DNA of 64,000 bases, taken from assembly GCF_039533965.1 (NCBI RefSeq), contig NZ_BAAAUN010000001.1:1088949-1152948 (forward strand), read 5' to 3'. A program made the translations under genes and the position numbers. Shown here piece after piece: positions 29,851 to 38,309 of the stretch. Below the pieces are notes generated by a model that was given only the letters and a program-made list of their open reading frames with translations, did no database searches and was not told the origin of the DNA. Within the stretch, counting starts at the first letter, position 1; each line of letters starts with the position of its first letter. This DNA is from Microbacterium luteolum. GTDB lineage: Bacteria; Actinomycetota; Actinomycetes; Actinomycetales; Microbacteriaceae.

Positions 29851-30798
29851 GTGACTGCATCCGCCCCGATCGTGACGATGATCGTCCCCGGACGCGACAT
29901 CGCCGCCTTCGCCCCGGCCGCTCTCGATTCGCTGCGCGCCCAGACCGAGACCCGCTGGCGCGCGATCCTCATCGACGACGGCTCGGTCGATGAGACCGGA
30001 GCCATCTTCGCCGACGCCGCGGCGGCCGACACCCGGTTCACCGTGCTCCGGCACGAGGCGTCCCGCGGCCTCGGCGCGGCCCGCAACGCCGGCGTCGCCC
30101 GCGTCGACACCCCGTACCTGGGCTTCCTCGACGGCGACGACGAACTCACCCGGGAGGCACTCACCCGCCTGACCGGAACCCTCGCCGAGACCGGAAGCGA
30201 CTTCGTGGCCGGGGCCTACGTGCGACTGCGCCCGCACGGCGACACCTACGACTCCGGACGAGTGCAGCCCTGGGTCGCCGCGGCCACCGATCCGGCACGG
30301 CTCCGCACCTCGCTCGCCCGGCATCCGCGGGCGGTGTCGAACATCGTGGCCTGGTCGAAGATCAGCAGCACGGACTTCTGGCACGATCTCCGGTTCCCCG
30401 AAGGCGTCGCGTACGAGGATCAGATCGTCGCCCAGCAGATGTACACCCGTGCCCGTTCCTTCGATGTCATCCCCGACGTCGTCGTGAGGTGGCGTGTCCG
30501 CCCGGACGGCACCTCGATCACGCAGGGGAAGGCTCAGCTGCCGGTGCTGCGCGACTACCTCGCCGCCCTGCGCGGCGGCATCCGTGTGCTGCAGGACGCC
30601 GGTGAGCGCGCGGCCGTCACGGCGCGGCTCGACCTGATCCTCGCGATGGACATGCCGTCGCTGCTCGACATCGCCGCGACCCACGACGACCCCGCCTACG
30701 CCGCCGAGGTCGCCGTCTTCATCGACGAGCTCCGCGCGCTTCCGGAGTTCGACGACGCCTCTCCCGATGAGGCCATCGCTGCGGCACTCTCCTGGTGA
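29851..30798 (+). CDS. Family 2 glycosyltransferase
   Basis: 315 residues with a GT-A fold at the N-terminus. TMIVPGRDIAAFAPAALDSL is followed by the nucleotide-binding ILIDDGSVDETG (about residue 45), HEASRGLGAARNAGV, and the DxD-type FLDGDDELTREAL (about residue 92). The C-terminal half (about 200-315) is helical and unassigned. TAGACT at 29839-29844 lies 6 nt before the GTG, with no Shine-Dalgarno sequence, so the message is probably leaderless. Likely acts on wall or exopolysaccharide glycans; the acceptor is unknown. Overlaps the next frame by 4 bp. Confidence 0.88.
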   Translation: MTASAPIVTMIVPGRDIAAFAPAALDSLRAQTETRWRAILIDDGSVDETGAIFADAAAADTRFTVLRHEASRGLGAARNAGVARVDTPYLGFLDGDDELTREALTRLTGTLAETGSDFVAGAYVRLRPHGDTYDSGRVQPWVAAATDPARLRTSLARHPRAVSNIVAWSKISSTDFWHDLRFPEGVAYEDQIVAQQMYTRARSFDVIPDVVVRWRVRPDGTSITQGKAQLPVLRDYLAALRGGIRVLQDAGERAAVTARLDLILAMDMPSLLDIAATHDDPAYAAEVAVFIDELRALPEFDDASPDEAIAAALSW

Positions 30799-31592
30799 TC
30801 GACGAGAACGGTGACTCCATGAACGACTACCTCGACTCGCTCTTCTCGCTCGAGGGCCGCACCGCCGTGGTGACGGGCGGAAGCTCGGGCATCGGCCGCG
30901 GCATCGCCACCGCCCTGGCCCGTGCGGGTGCGTCGACGGTCATCGTCGCCCGCGGCGCAGAGCGCATCGACGAGACCGTGCGCGATCTCCAGGAGAGCGG
31001 ATGCCGCGTCGCCGGTGTCGTGGGCGATCTCGGCACCCGTGCGGGCATCCACGCCCTCGCCGAGGCGGCGGCCGAACCCTTTGGCGCCCCCGACATCCTG
31101 GTGAACTCGGCCGGCATCAACATCCGGCCGCCCTACGCCGAGATCACCGAGGACGACTGGGATGCCACGATGACGGTGAACGCCCTCGCGCCCTTCCTGC
31201 TCGGACAGCACTATGCCCGCGGAATGGTCGAGCGCGGGTACGGCCGGCTCATCCACATCAGCTCTCAGCAGGCGCATCGCGCGTTCGTCGGCAGCGGCAT
31301 CTACGGCGCGTCGAAGGGGGCGGTGGAGTCGCTCATGCGGTCGGAGGCCGAGGCGTGGGGCGGCACGGGGGTGACGAGCAACACGCTCGTCCCCGGGTTC
31401 GTCCTCACCCCGCTCAACGCCCGGCTCCAGGAGGACCCCGAGAAGATCGCCGCCCTCGCCGCACGCACGATGATCGGTCGCAACGGCCTGCCGAGCGACT
31501 TCGCCGGCGCCGCGGTCTTCCTCGCCGGTGCGGGTTCCGGCTACGTCACGGGCCACTCGCTCTTCGTCGACGGCGGCCTCTCGGTGCACTGA
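30795..31592 (+). CDS. SDR-family oxidoreductase
   Basis: 265 residues from the GTG overlapping the previous stop; ATG at 30819 is an alternative (257 residues). A classical short-chain dehydrogenase: cofactor motif TGGSSGIGRGIA (about residue 28), NSAGINIRP, catalytic Ser in HISSQQAHRAF and Tyr-x3-Lys in YGASKGAVESLM (about residue 172). The end is TGHSLFVDGGLSVH. It resembles gluconate 5-dehydrogenase/3-oxoacyl reductase members, but the substrate cannot be read from sequence. Confidence 0.88.
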   Translation: MIDENGDSMNDYLDSLFSLEGRTAVVTGGSSGIGRGIATALARAGASTVIVARGAERIDETVRDLQESGCRVAGVVGDLGTRAGIHALAEAAAEPFGAPDILVNSAGINIRPPYAEITEDDWDATMTVNALAPFLLGQHYARGMVERGYGRLIHISSQQAHRAFVGSGIYGASKGAVESLMRSEAEAWGGTGVTSNTLVPGFVLTPLNARLQEDPEKIAALAARTMIGRNGLPSDFAGAAVFLAGAGSGYVTGHSLFVDGGLSVH

Positions 31593-31609
31593 CCTGGCCC
31601 TCGCCGCGC

Positions 31610-33670
31610 TCAGGTCTCGGCGGGATAGACCCGTTCGTCGACCCTCGGCTCAGCGAGGAGCGGCACCGCAGCCGTGAGCGCGGCCACCGCATCGGCTCCG
31701 GCGGAGTCGACCGGTGCACGATCGGCCCTGCGGTCGGTGAGGCCCGCCTGGATGCCCCCCGTCACCGTGTCCTCGACGACCGCCTCGGTCGCGAGCACGC
31801 GCGACGCCGCGACCTGCTGTGCGGCGAGCTCGGCGTAGAGGCCGTCCTGGGCGAGCAGCTCGGCGTGCGTTCCCGACTCGACGATCTTGCCGGCCTCGAC
31901 CACGTGGATGACGTCGGCGCCCATGACCGTCGACAGCCGGTGGGCGATCGACAGCGTCGTCCGTCCGTTCGCGGCCTCGTCGAGCGCCTCCTGCACGACG
32001 CGCTCCGAGACGGTGTCGAGAGCCGAGGTCGCCTCGTCGAGGAGGAGGACCGGCGGGTCCTTCAGCAGCACGCGCGCGATCGCGATGCGCTGCTTCTCGC
32101 CTCCGGAGAGCCGATATCCGCGTTCTCCGACGACCGTGTCGTACCCGTTCTCGAATCCGGCGATGATGTGGTGGATGTTCGCGGCCTCACAGGCGGCGAT
32201 GAGCTCTTCCTCGGTCGCCTCCGGGCGCGCGTACATCAGGTTCTCGCGGATCGTCGCATGGAAGAGGTACGTCTCCTGCGAGACGATGCCGACGTTGTCG
32301 ATGATCGACTCCTGCGTGAGTGCCCGCACGTCGGCGCCGGCGAACAGCACCGCCCCGCCCTTCGCCTCATAGAGCCGCGGCGCGAGGTACAGGATCGTGG
32401 TCTTCCCCGCGCCGGACGGCCCCACGAAGGCGACGTGCTGGCCCGGCTCGGCGACGAAGGAGACGCCGTCCAGCGTGGGTCTGGCGTCCGCCGACGCGTC
32501 GGGGTAGCGGAAGACGACATCGGCGAACTCGATGCGTCCGCGCGGTCCGGGCGCCTCGTCGACCGAGATCGCGTCCGGCGCGTCCACGATCTCGGGCACC
32601 AGATCGAGGTACTCGAAGATGCGCGCGAACAGCGCCGACGATGTCTGCAGATCGAGCGAGACCCGCATGAGTCCCATCAACGGCATCAGCAGCCGCGCCT
32701 GCACGGTCGTGAAGGCGACGACCGTTCCGGCGGTGATGGCGTCGGTCCCCCCGGTGATCAGGTAGCCGGAGACGAGGTAGATGACCGCCGGCACGCTGGC
32801 CATCAGCACCTGGACCACCGCGAAGAAGCCCTGGCCGCTCATCGCCCGGCGCACCTGGAGGGTCACCTGGTTGCGGTTCTCTGCCTGATACCGCTCCGAC
32901 TCGGTGCGCTGCCGGTTGAAAGCCTTCGAGAGCAGCATCCCCGAGACGCTCAGCGTCTCCTGCGTGATCGAGGTCAGCTCCGAGAGCGACTCCTGGGTCT
33001 CCCCCGCGATCCGTGCGCGCACCTGGCCGACGCGGCGCTGCACGAAGATCAGGAACGGCATCAGCACCACCGCGATGAGGGTCAGACGCCAGTCGATCAG
33101 GATCATGGCGACGAGCGACGCCACCACCGTCACGACGTTCCCGAGGATGCTGGTGACCGTGTTGGTCAGCACGCCGGAGACTCCGCCGACGTCGTTCTGC
33201 AGCCGCGACTGGATCACGCCGGTCTTCGTGCGGGTGAAGAAGCCGAGCTCCATCGCCTGGAGGTGCTCGAACAGTCTGACGCGCAGGTCGCCGGTGACGC
33301 TGTTGCCCACTGTTGCCGTCAGCCAGGTCTGCGCGACGCCCAGCACCGCCGAGAAGAGGAACAGCCCGACCATCGCCGCGACCAGCCAGGCCAGCAGCTG
33401 CAGCTGCGGGCTCCCGCCGTCGACGGGGAAGAGTGCATCGTCGAAGATGCGCTGGACGATCAGCGGAGGGATGACGGCGATCGCGGCGCCCGCCACGACC
33501 AGGATGCCGGTGAAGAAGATCCGCCACCGGTACGGGCGGAACAGCGTGATCACGCGCGCGCCGAGACCGCTGATGCGCGGCGCCTCGGCGTTCAGCCTGC
33601 GCTGCGCGTCTTCGTCCACACCGCGGAACCCGCCGCCGTGCCCGCCACCTCTGCCACCGCCCATGCTCAT
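31610..33670 (-). CDS. ABC exporter, fused permease-ATPase
   Basis: 686 residues from ATG at 33670; the frame is open further upstream, but that part overlaps the next gene's leader. The N-terminus is unusual, with Gly-His-rich MSMGGGRGGGHGGGFRG, which could bind metal. A six-helix type-1 exporter domain (about 45-340) is followed by one ATPase domain: Walker A VGPSGAGKTTILYL (about residue 430), signature YRLSGGEKQRIAIARVLL, Walker B LLLDEATSALD, and SIAHRLSTVMGAD. A half-transporter expected to act as a dimer. Substrate unknown. Confidence 0.92.
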   Translation of the reverse strand: MSMGGGRGGGHGGGFRGVDEDAQRRLNAEAPRISGLGARVITLFRPYRWRIFFTGILVVAGAAIAVIPPLIVQRIFDDALFPVDGGSPQLQLLAWLVAAMVGLFLFSAVLGVAQTWLTATVGNSVTGDLRVRLFEHLQAMELGFFTRTKTGVIQSRLQNDVGGVSGVLTNTVTSILGNVVTVVASLVAMILIDWRLTLIAVVLMPFLIFVQRRVGQVRARIAGETQESLSELTSITQETLSVSGMLLSKAFNRQRTESERYQAENRNQVTLQVRRAMSGQGFFAVVQVLMASVPAVIYLVSGYLITGGTDAITAGTVVAFTTVQARLLMPLMGLMRVSLDLQTSSALFARIFEYLDLVPEIVDAPDAISVDEAPGPRGRIEFADVVFRYPDASADARPTLDGVSFVAEPGQHVAFVGPSGAGKTTILYLAPRLYEAKGGAVLFAGADVRALTQESIIDNVGIVSQETYLFHATIRENLMYARPEATEEELIAACEAANIHHIIAGFENGYDTVVGERGYRLSGGEKQRIAIARVLLKDPPVLLLDEATSALDTVSERVVQEALDEAANGRTTLSIAHRLSTVMGADVIHVVEAGKIVESGTHAELLAQDGLYAELAAQQVAASRVLATEAVVEDTVTGGIQAGLTDRRADRAPVDSAGADAVAALTAAVPLLAEPRVDERVYPAET

Positions 33671-33830
33671 GGCGCCAGCGTACTCAGCCTCATGGACATG
33701 CAGGGCCGCGGGATCCGCTGTCGGCGGATATCGCCGCATCCGGAATGAAATGTCGGAACCTGTGGTTACGCTGAAAGACTTCCGCGATCTCTCGCACTTC
33801 CCCTTCATCTCGTCGCCCAGGAGGCCGTCT

Positions 33831-35309
33831 ATGTCTGCCGTCGATACCGGCTCCATCCCGACCACCCGCACGCCCGCGTCCGGCGAGATCTCTCGCACCG
33901 ACATGCGTGTCATCTGGCTGCTGCTCGTCGCCGCCTTCGTCGCCATCCTCAACGAGACGACGATGGGCATCGCGATCCCGCACCTGAACACCGATCTCGG
34001 CATCCCGCCGGAGCTCGGTCAGTGGCTGACCAGCGCCTTCATGCTGACCATGGCCGTCGTCATCCCGACGACAGGGTTCATCCTCCAGCGCTTCACGACG
34101 CGCCAGGTGTTCATCGCAGCCATGGTCGCGTTCTCGCTCGGCACGCTCGTGGCCCTGGTCGCGCCCGGATTCGGCGTGCTGCTGGTCGGCCGCGTCATCC
34201 AGGCCGCGGGAACCGGCATCATGATGCCCCTGCTGATGACCACCATCATGAACGTCGTGCCGCCGCAGTCGCGCGGCCGCATGATGGGCCGCGTCGGCAT
34301 GGTCATCTCCCTTGCACCCGCGATCGGCCCGACGCTCGCCGGCGCCGTGCTCGAGGCGTTCAACTGGCGTGCGCTGTTCGCGATCGTCCTGCCCATCGCC
34401 CTCATCGCCCTCGGCATGGGCGTCAAGTGGATGACGAACCTCGGCGAGACGCGTCGCGTCCCGCTCGACGTGCTGTCCATCCCGCTCGCGGCGCTCGGCT
34501 TCGGCGGCATCGTGTTCGGCCTCAGCCAGTTCGGCGGAGAGGGCGGCTCCGGTGAGACGACCGGCATCATCGCCCTCGTCGTCGGCGCCGTGACGCTCGG
34601 CCTGTTCGTCTGGCGTCAGCTCCTGCTGCAGCGCATCGATGACGCGCTGCTCGATCTGCGGGTGTTCCGCGCCGGCAACTTCACGTTCGCGGTCATCATC
34701 ATGACGATCCTCGCGCTGTCGATGTTCGGAACGCTCACCCTGCTGCCGCAGTACCTGCAGAACGTCGCGGGACTCAATGCGCTGCAGTCCGGGCTGATCC
34801 TGCTGCCGGGCTCGGTGCTCATGGGTCTGCTCGGTCCGGTGATGGGTCGCGTCTACGACTCGCGTGGCACGCGCCCGCTGCTGATCCCCGGGACCATCCT
34901 GGTGTCGGCCGCGCTGTTCTACTACTCGACGGTCGGCGAGCACACCGTGTGGTGGGTGCTCATCATCGTGCAGGCCGCGATGTCGGTCGGACTGGCGATG
35001 TCGTTCACCCCGCTGTTCTCCGCCTCGCTGGGTTCGCTGCAGCGCTCGCTGTACTCGCACGGCTCCGCCGTGCTGAACACGCTGCAGCAGGTCGGCGGCG
35101 CCGCAGGCGTCGCTCTGCTGACGGTGACGTACTCCGCGATCCTGCACGCGGGAGAGAGCGAAGGCCTCTCCACGGCGACCGCCGGTGCACCCGGGGCGCG
35201 CATGGCGTTCCTGATCGCGGCGATCATCTCCCTGGCCGCTGTGGCGCTGAGCCCGTTCGTGCGCAAGCCCGCCGATGACGCGGGCGAGGGCTTCCACGGC
35301 GGTCACTGA
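33831..35309 (+). CDS. MFS transporter, DHA2/EmrB-type multidrug exporter
   Basis: 492 residues from ATG at 33831, with AGGAGG 6 nt upstream. About 14 hydrophobic segments start after a ~25-residue polar N-terminus. Family features are the first-helix block FVAILNETTMGIAIPHLNTD, LLVGRVIQAAGTGIMMPLL (about residue 120) and the motif C-like GMVISLAPAIGPTLAGAVLE. DHA2 members expel hydrophobic drugs with protons. It is divergent from the ABC exporter (160 bp apart), so the two exporters may be co-regulated. Confidence 0.92.
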   Translation: MSAVDTGSIPTTRTPASGEISRTDMRVIWLLLVAAFVAILNETTMGIAIPHLNTDLGIPPELGQWLTSAFMLTMAVVIPTTGFILQRFTTRQVFIAAMVAFSLGTLVALVAPGFGVLLVGRVIQAAGTGIMMPLLMTTIMNVVPPQSRGRMMGRVGMVISLAPAIGPTLAGAVLEAFNWRALFAIVLPIALIALGMGVKWMTNLGETRRVPLDVLSIPLAALGFGGIVFGLSQFGGEGGSGETTGIIALVVGAVTLGLFVWRQLLLQRIDDALLDLRVFRAGNFTFAVIIMTILALSMFGTLTLLPQYLQNVAGLNALQSGLILLPGSVLMGLLGPVMGRVYDSRGTRPLLIPGTILVSAALFYYSTVGEHTVWWVLIIVQAAMSVGLAMSFTPLFSASLGSLQRSLYSHGSAVLNTLQQVGGAAGVALLTVTYSAILHAGESEGLSTATAGAPGARMAFLIAAIISLAAVALSPFVRKPADDAGEGFHGGH

Positions 35310-35327
35310 CCGGCACGGATCGCACCC

Positions 35328-35381
35328 GGTGGCGTCTGCCCGCTACTGCGTCTTCGGCGCAGGGAAGTGGCAGACGCCACC
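35328..35381. terminator. 13-bp inverted repeat with 28-nt loop, bidirectional terminator candidate
   Basis: GGTGGCGTCTGCC (35328-35340) and GGCAGACGCCACC (35369-35381) lie between the convergent MFS gene and a small minus-strand gene. The right arm is inside the small gene and encodes its GGVC segment. Confidence 0.55.
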
Positions 35382-35489
35382 GCTGCAATAACCGGCGGCA
35401 TCCGCCTCGAGCAGGTTCAGGGCGTCCGCGAGCGGCAGTGTCGCGAGAGGCGCAACCTGCTCCACGGAGTCCTGCTGCGTTTTCTTCAT
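35343..35489 (-). CDS. Small Cys-containing protein, unknown function
   Basis: 48 residues, too short for many gene finders. It opens MKKTQQDSVEQVAPLATLPL, continues with an acidic, leucine-rich helix-like stretch, and ends in GYCSGGVCHFPAPKTQ with Cys35 and Cys40. The start is supported by TACCAT 6 nt before the ATG on the minus strand (leaderless type); AGG directly abuts the start. The two-part build (amphipathic leader, compact Cys/Gly tail) recalls modified-peptide precursors or small redox/metal-binding proteins, but no modifying enzyme is nearby. A real gene is likely, function unknown. Confidence 0.5.
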   Translation of the reverse strand: MKKTQQDSVEQVAPLATLPLADALNLLEADAAGYCSGGVCHFPAPKTQ

Positions 35490-35544
35490 CCTTCGATGGT
35501 ACGCCTGCCGGAAGCAACCGGCGCCGCCCGCCTCTTCCCTGCCT

Positions 35545-35561
35545 GATACGCCCGGCGTATC
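35545..35561. promoter_or_regulatory. Palindrome between two divergent genes, candidate operator
   Basis: GATACGC-CCG-GCGTATC: perfect 7-bp arms with a 3-nt centre. It lies 55 bp upstream of both the small Cys protein gene (start 35489) and the carboxymuconolactone-decarboxylase-like gene (start 35618), almost exactly midway. Confidence 0.45.
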
Positions 35562-35617
35562 GTTCGCTGTGATGCCGGGCGCGTGCGCGGTCCGGTGACC
35601 GCAGCGAAGGAGCCGCC

Positions 35618-36220
35618 ATGATCATCAGCACGCCGGGAGAGTCCGAGGCAGCGGGCCATGTCGCCGAGATGTATGCGGGCGACATCGACGACGACGGCTT
35701 CGTCTTCGCGCACACTCGCGCGATGGCTGTGAATCCCGACGCGCATGCCGCGTTCGAGGATCTGATCGGCGCGATCGTGCCGTCGATCGGCATCCGCGTG
35801 TACGAGGCAGCCACGCTCGGCGCGGCGCGGGCCATCGGCTCCACCCACTGTCTCCTCGCGCACGGCCGCAAGTCGTTGCGAGCCGACGTCCTCGACGAGA
35901 ACGCCCTCGAAGCCTTCGCGGCGGGAGACGACGCCGGATTCACCCCCGCCGAGCAGGTGGTCGTCGGGTATGCCGCGCAGCTGTCGAACGACCCCGCTTC
36001 GATGACGGATGCCGACACGCAGGCCCTGCGCGACGTGGGCTACTCGGACCGGCAGATCGTGGACATCACTCTCGCGGCGGCGGCACGGAACTTCTTCAGC
36101 CGCGCCCTGCTCGCCCTCGCCGTGCCGGTCGACGAGGTCCCCGGCCTGGATCCGACCATCGCCGCCGCGCTGACGCGCTCGGAAGCCGCCGTCCGCTCGC
36201 AGCCGACAGGGGATGGATAG
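35618..36220 (+). CDS. Carboxymuconolactone decarboxylase/AhpD-family protein
   Basis: 200 residues, all-helical. The family signature region near residue 75 reads ATLGAARAIGSTHCLLAHGR. AhpD-type enzymes normally have Cys-x-x-Cys here; this one keeps only the second Cys (Ser-Thr-His-Cys), followed by the conserved His. A later block, DITLAAAARNFFSRALLALA, matches the C-terminal helix of peroxidase-related family members. AAGGAG precedes the ATG. Alkylhydroperoxidase activity is therefore uncertain; a single-Cys mechanism is possible. Confidence 0.75.
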   Translation: MIISTPGESEAAGHVAEMYAGDIDDDGFVFAHTRAMAVNPDAHAAFEDLIGAIVPSIGIRVYEAATLGAARAIGSTHCLLAHGRKSLRADVLDENALEAFAAGDDAGFTPAEQVVVGYAAQLSNDPASMTDADTQALRDVGYSDRQIVDITLAAAARNFFSRALLALAVPVDEVPGLDPTIAAALTRSEAAVRSQPTGDG

Positions 36221-36243
36221 CCGCTCTCCCTTACGGTTGAGCC

Positions 36244-36834
36244 ATGCTCAAACGACTCCTCGCCCGCTTGTTCTGGGCGTTCAGCCGCTGGACGCTCACA
36301 AGCGAAGGCGCACCGACGCGCCCGACGGTGCTGGTGGGCGCACCGCACACGTCCAACTGGGACTTCGTCCTGATGCTCGCCATCGCGTGGCGCCTCGGCA
36401 TCGACGTGCACTGGCTCGGGAAGAAGAGTCTCTTCCGCGGGTGGCGGGGTCCGATCATGCGCGGGCTCGGCGGCATCCCCGTCGATCGAGCCGACCCGGC
36501 GCGCGTGGTGAAGGAGGTCGTCGGCCAGGTGCACGCCGGCACGGTCTTCGGGCTCGTCGTGACACCGGACGGAACCCGCGGCGGCAACGAGTACTGGAAG
36601 TCCGGTTTCTACCGCATCGCCCGCGAGACGGGGATGCCGGTGACCCTCGGCTTCGTCGACCGCACGACCATGACCACGGGTCTCGGACCGACGATCGACC
36701 TCACGGGTGATGTGGCAGCCGACATGGACCGCATCCGGGCGTTCTACGCCGACAAGGCCGGCGTGCGCCCCGAGCGACGGACCGAGCCGCGACTGCGCGA
36801 GGAGAACCCGGCGGCGTCGCCGGGCGCCGACTGA
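36244..36834 (+). CDS. Lysophospholipid acyltransferase (PlsC-like) family protein
   Basis: 196 residues. The acyltransferase motif HxxxxD appears as VGAPHTSNWDFVLML (about residue 37). Motif III-like GGIPVDRADP and a region TPDGTRGGNEYWKSGFYRIA follow; the latter matches the PEGTR/KSGF block of the family. It probably transfers acyl groups in glycerolipid synthesis, though members also acylate other alcohols. TACGGT at 36232-36237 lies 6 nt before the ATG, with no Shine-Dalgarno sequence, suggesting a leaderless message. Confidence 0.82.
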   Translation: MLKRLLARLFWAFSRWTLTSEGAPTRPTVLVGAPHTSNWDFVLMLAIAWRLGIDVHWLGKKSLFRGWRGPIMRGLGGIPVDRADPARVVKEVVGQVHAGTVFGLVVTPDGTRGGNEYWKSGFYRIARETGMPVTLGFVDRTTMTTGLGPTIDLTGDVAADMDRIRAFYADKAGVRPERRTEPRLREENPAASPGAD

Positions 36835-36851
36835 CGAACGGCCCGCTCCGG

Positions 36852-37058
36852 TCAGTCCTTCGACCCGGTGTGCGCCCGCGCGTAGGCGAGATCCTTGGCG
36901 GAGAGCTGCTCCACCATCCCGACGACGGCTCCGGTGATCTCGCGGATCTCCTCCCGGACCGTCTCATCGAGGCGGTGCGAGTCGCTGTCGAGCACGGACT
37001 GCTGGGCATCGGGCGACAGCTCCGACCACCAGTCGTCGATCGGGGGAAGCGTCATCAT
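36852..37058 (-). CDS. Small hypothetical protein
   Basis: 68 residues (67 if the second ATG is used). Soluble, acidic and mostly helical: it opens MMTLPPIDDWWSELSPDAQQ and has a central amphipathic helix REEIREITGAVVGMVEQL. AAGGA lies just before the start. It stands between a convergent acyltransferase gene and a divergent membrane protein gene. I do not recognise the family. Confidence 0.55.
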   Translation of the reverse strand: MMTLPPIDDWWSELSPDAQQSVLDSDSHRLDETVREEIREITGAVVGMVEQLSAKDLAYARAHTGSKD

Positions 37059-37124
37059 TCCTTCTTTCGGAGGGGCAGGGCAACGGGCTGGACATCACCG
37101 GATCACCGGCACGACACTGAGATC

Positions 37125-37652
37125 ATGACAGTGGATCTGCCCCCTGATGAGCCCGACATCGACGATCGGGCCGACGGTCGCGACGAGACGCCCAACGAGA
37201 GGGCCGACCGGAACTGGCTCGAGCTCCTGCAGGAGCTGCGCGTCATGCAGACCGGCACGCAGATCCTCACCGGCTTCCTGCTCGCCGTGGCGTTCCAGCC
37301 GCGCTTCACCGACATGGATGAACTCCAGCGCGACCTCTATGTCATCCTGGTCGCTCTCGCAGCGGTCGCGACGATTCTCGCGCTCGCTCCGGTGGGCATG
37401 CACCGCGCACTGTTCGGGCACCATCGCAAGCCCGACCTGGTGCGGATCGCCGCGCGCATCGTGCGGATCGACCTCGCCGTGATCGGCGTGCTGACCATCG
37501 GCGTGACCACGTTGATCGTCGACTTCACGGTCAACCGCACCGCGGGTATCGTCGCGCTCGTGGCCGCGCTCGTGCTGGTCGTGGCGCTGTGGCTGGCGTT
37601 GCCGCGGCTGATGCGCGGGCGTCCCCGCTCCGTCGAGACCGTCGAGGACTGA
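37125..37652 (+). CDS. DUF6328 family membrane protein
   Basis: 175 residues from ATG at 37125. A charged N-terminus (PDIDDRADGRDETPNERADR) precedes LLQELRVMQTGTQILTGFLL, the family's opening block. Four hydrophobic helices follow at about 45-62, 72-92, 115-135 and 142-162. The loop APVGMHRALFGHHRKPDLV is characteristic of these small actinobacterial membrane proteins. Function unknown. The in-frame extension upstream is antisense to the neighbouring gene and not coding. Confidence 0.82.
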   Translation: MTVDLPPDEPDIDDRADGRDETPNERADRNWLELLQELRVMQTGTQILTGFLLAVAFQPRFTDMDELQRDLYVILVALAAVATILALAPVGMHRALFGHHRKPDLVRIAARIVRIDLAVIGVLTIGVTTLIVDFTVNRTAGIVALVAALVLVVALWLALPRLMRGRPRSVETVED

Positions 37653-37667
37653 CTCCGCGCACCGCGA

Positions 37668-38213
37668 TCAGCGGCCGGCAGGGCTCCGGTTCTCCGCGCT
37701 GACCATCCACGCGAACTGCTCCAAGCGCTCGATCACCGCGTGCAGGATGTCCGCCGATGTCGGGTCGGCCTCATCCACGTCGTCGTGCACATCGCGCATC
37801 GTCGAGACGACGGCTTCGAGACGGACGGTGATCAGGTCGATGGTCTCCGACGTGGAGACCTCTCCCGCCGGGAACTCGGGCAGGGATGTCGTGGCCGACA
37901 CCGTGACGCTGCGCCCGTCCGGCACGGCGTGCAGCGCGCGCATGCGCTCGGCGACCGTGTCGCTGAAGGCACGCGCGTCGTCGATGATCTCGTCGAGCTG
38001 TCGATGCATGTCGCGGAAGTTGCGTCCGACGACGTTCCAGTGCGCCTGCTTGCCCTGAGTCGCGAGCTCCAGCAGGTCGACGAGCACGGACTGCAGGTTC
38101 GCCGCCAGATCCGGCGTGGCGGTGAAGCCCTTCTCGGCGTTCTGCCGTCGCGTCGTCTTCGCTCCGCCCTTCGTGCTGCCGGTGGTCTTCTTGGTCGTCT
38201 TCGTCTCAGCCAT
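37668..38213 (-). CDS. dps: DNA starvation/stationary phase protection protein Dps
   Basis: 181 residues. A 12-mer ferritin-like protein that binds iron, oxidises it with peroxide and protects DNA. The ferroxidase-site motif is KQAHWNVVGRNFRDMHRQLD, followed by EIIDD (about residues 55-80). The N-terminal ~28 residues are rich in Lys and Thr (METKTTKKTTGSTKGG-like), a disordered DNA-binding tail as in mycobacterial and other actinobacterial Dps. Monocistronic on the minus strand. Confidence 0.93.
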   Translation of the reverse strand: MAETKTTKKTTGSTKGGAKTTRRQNAEKGFTATPDLAANLQSVLVDLLELATQGKQAHWNVVGRNFRDMHRQLDEIIDDARAFSDTVAERMRALHAVPDGRSVTVSATTSLPEFPAGEVSTSETIDLITVRLEAVVSTMRDVHDDVDEADPTSADILHAVIERLEQFAWMVSAENRSPAGR

Positions 38214-38309
38214 GGTGCGACGCTAGCGGGGGCGGAAGCGAGCACCGAGGGGGTTGACAGCGATATGCGTCCCCCTCGAATGTGGCCGGAGGACAGAGAG
38301 GCGGACCGG

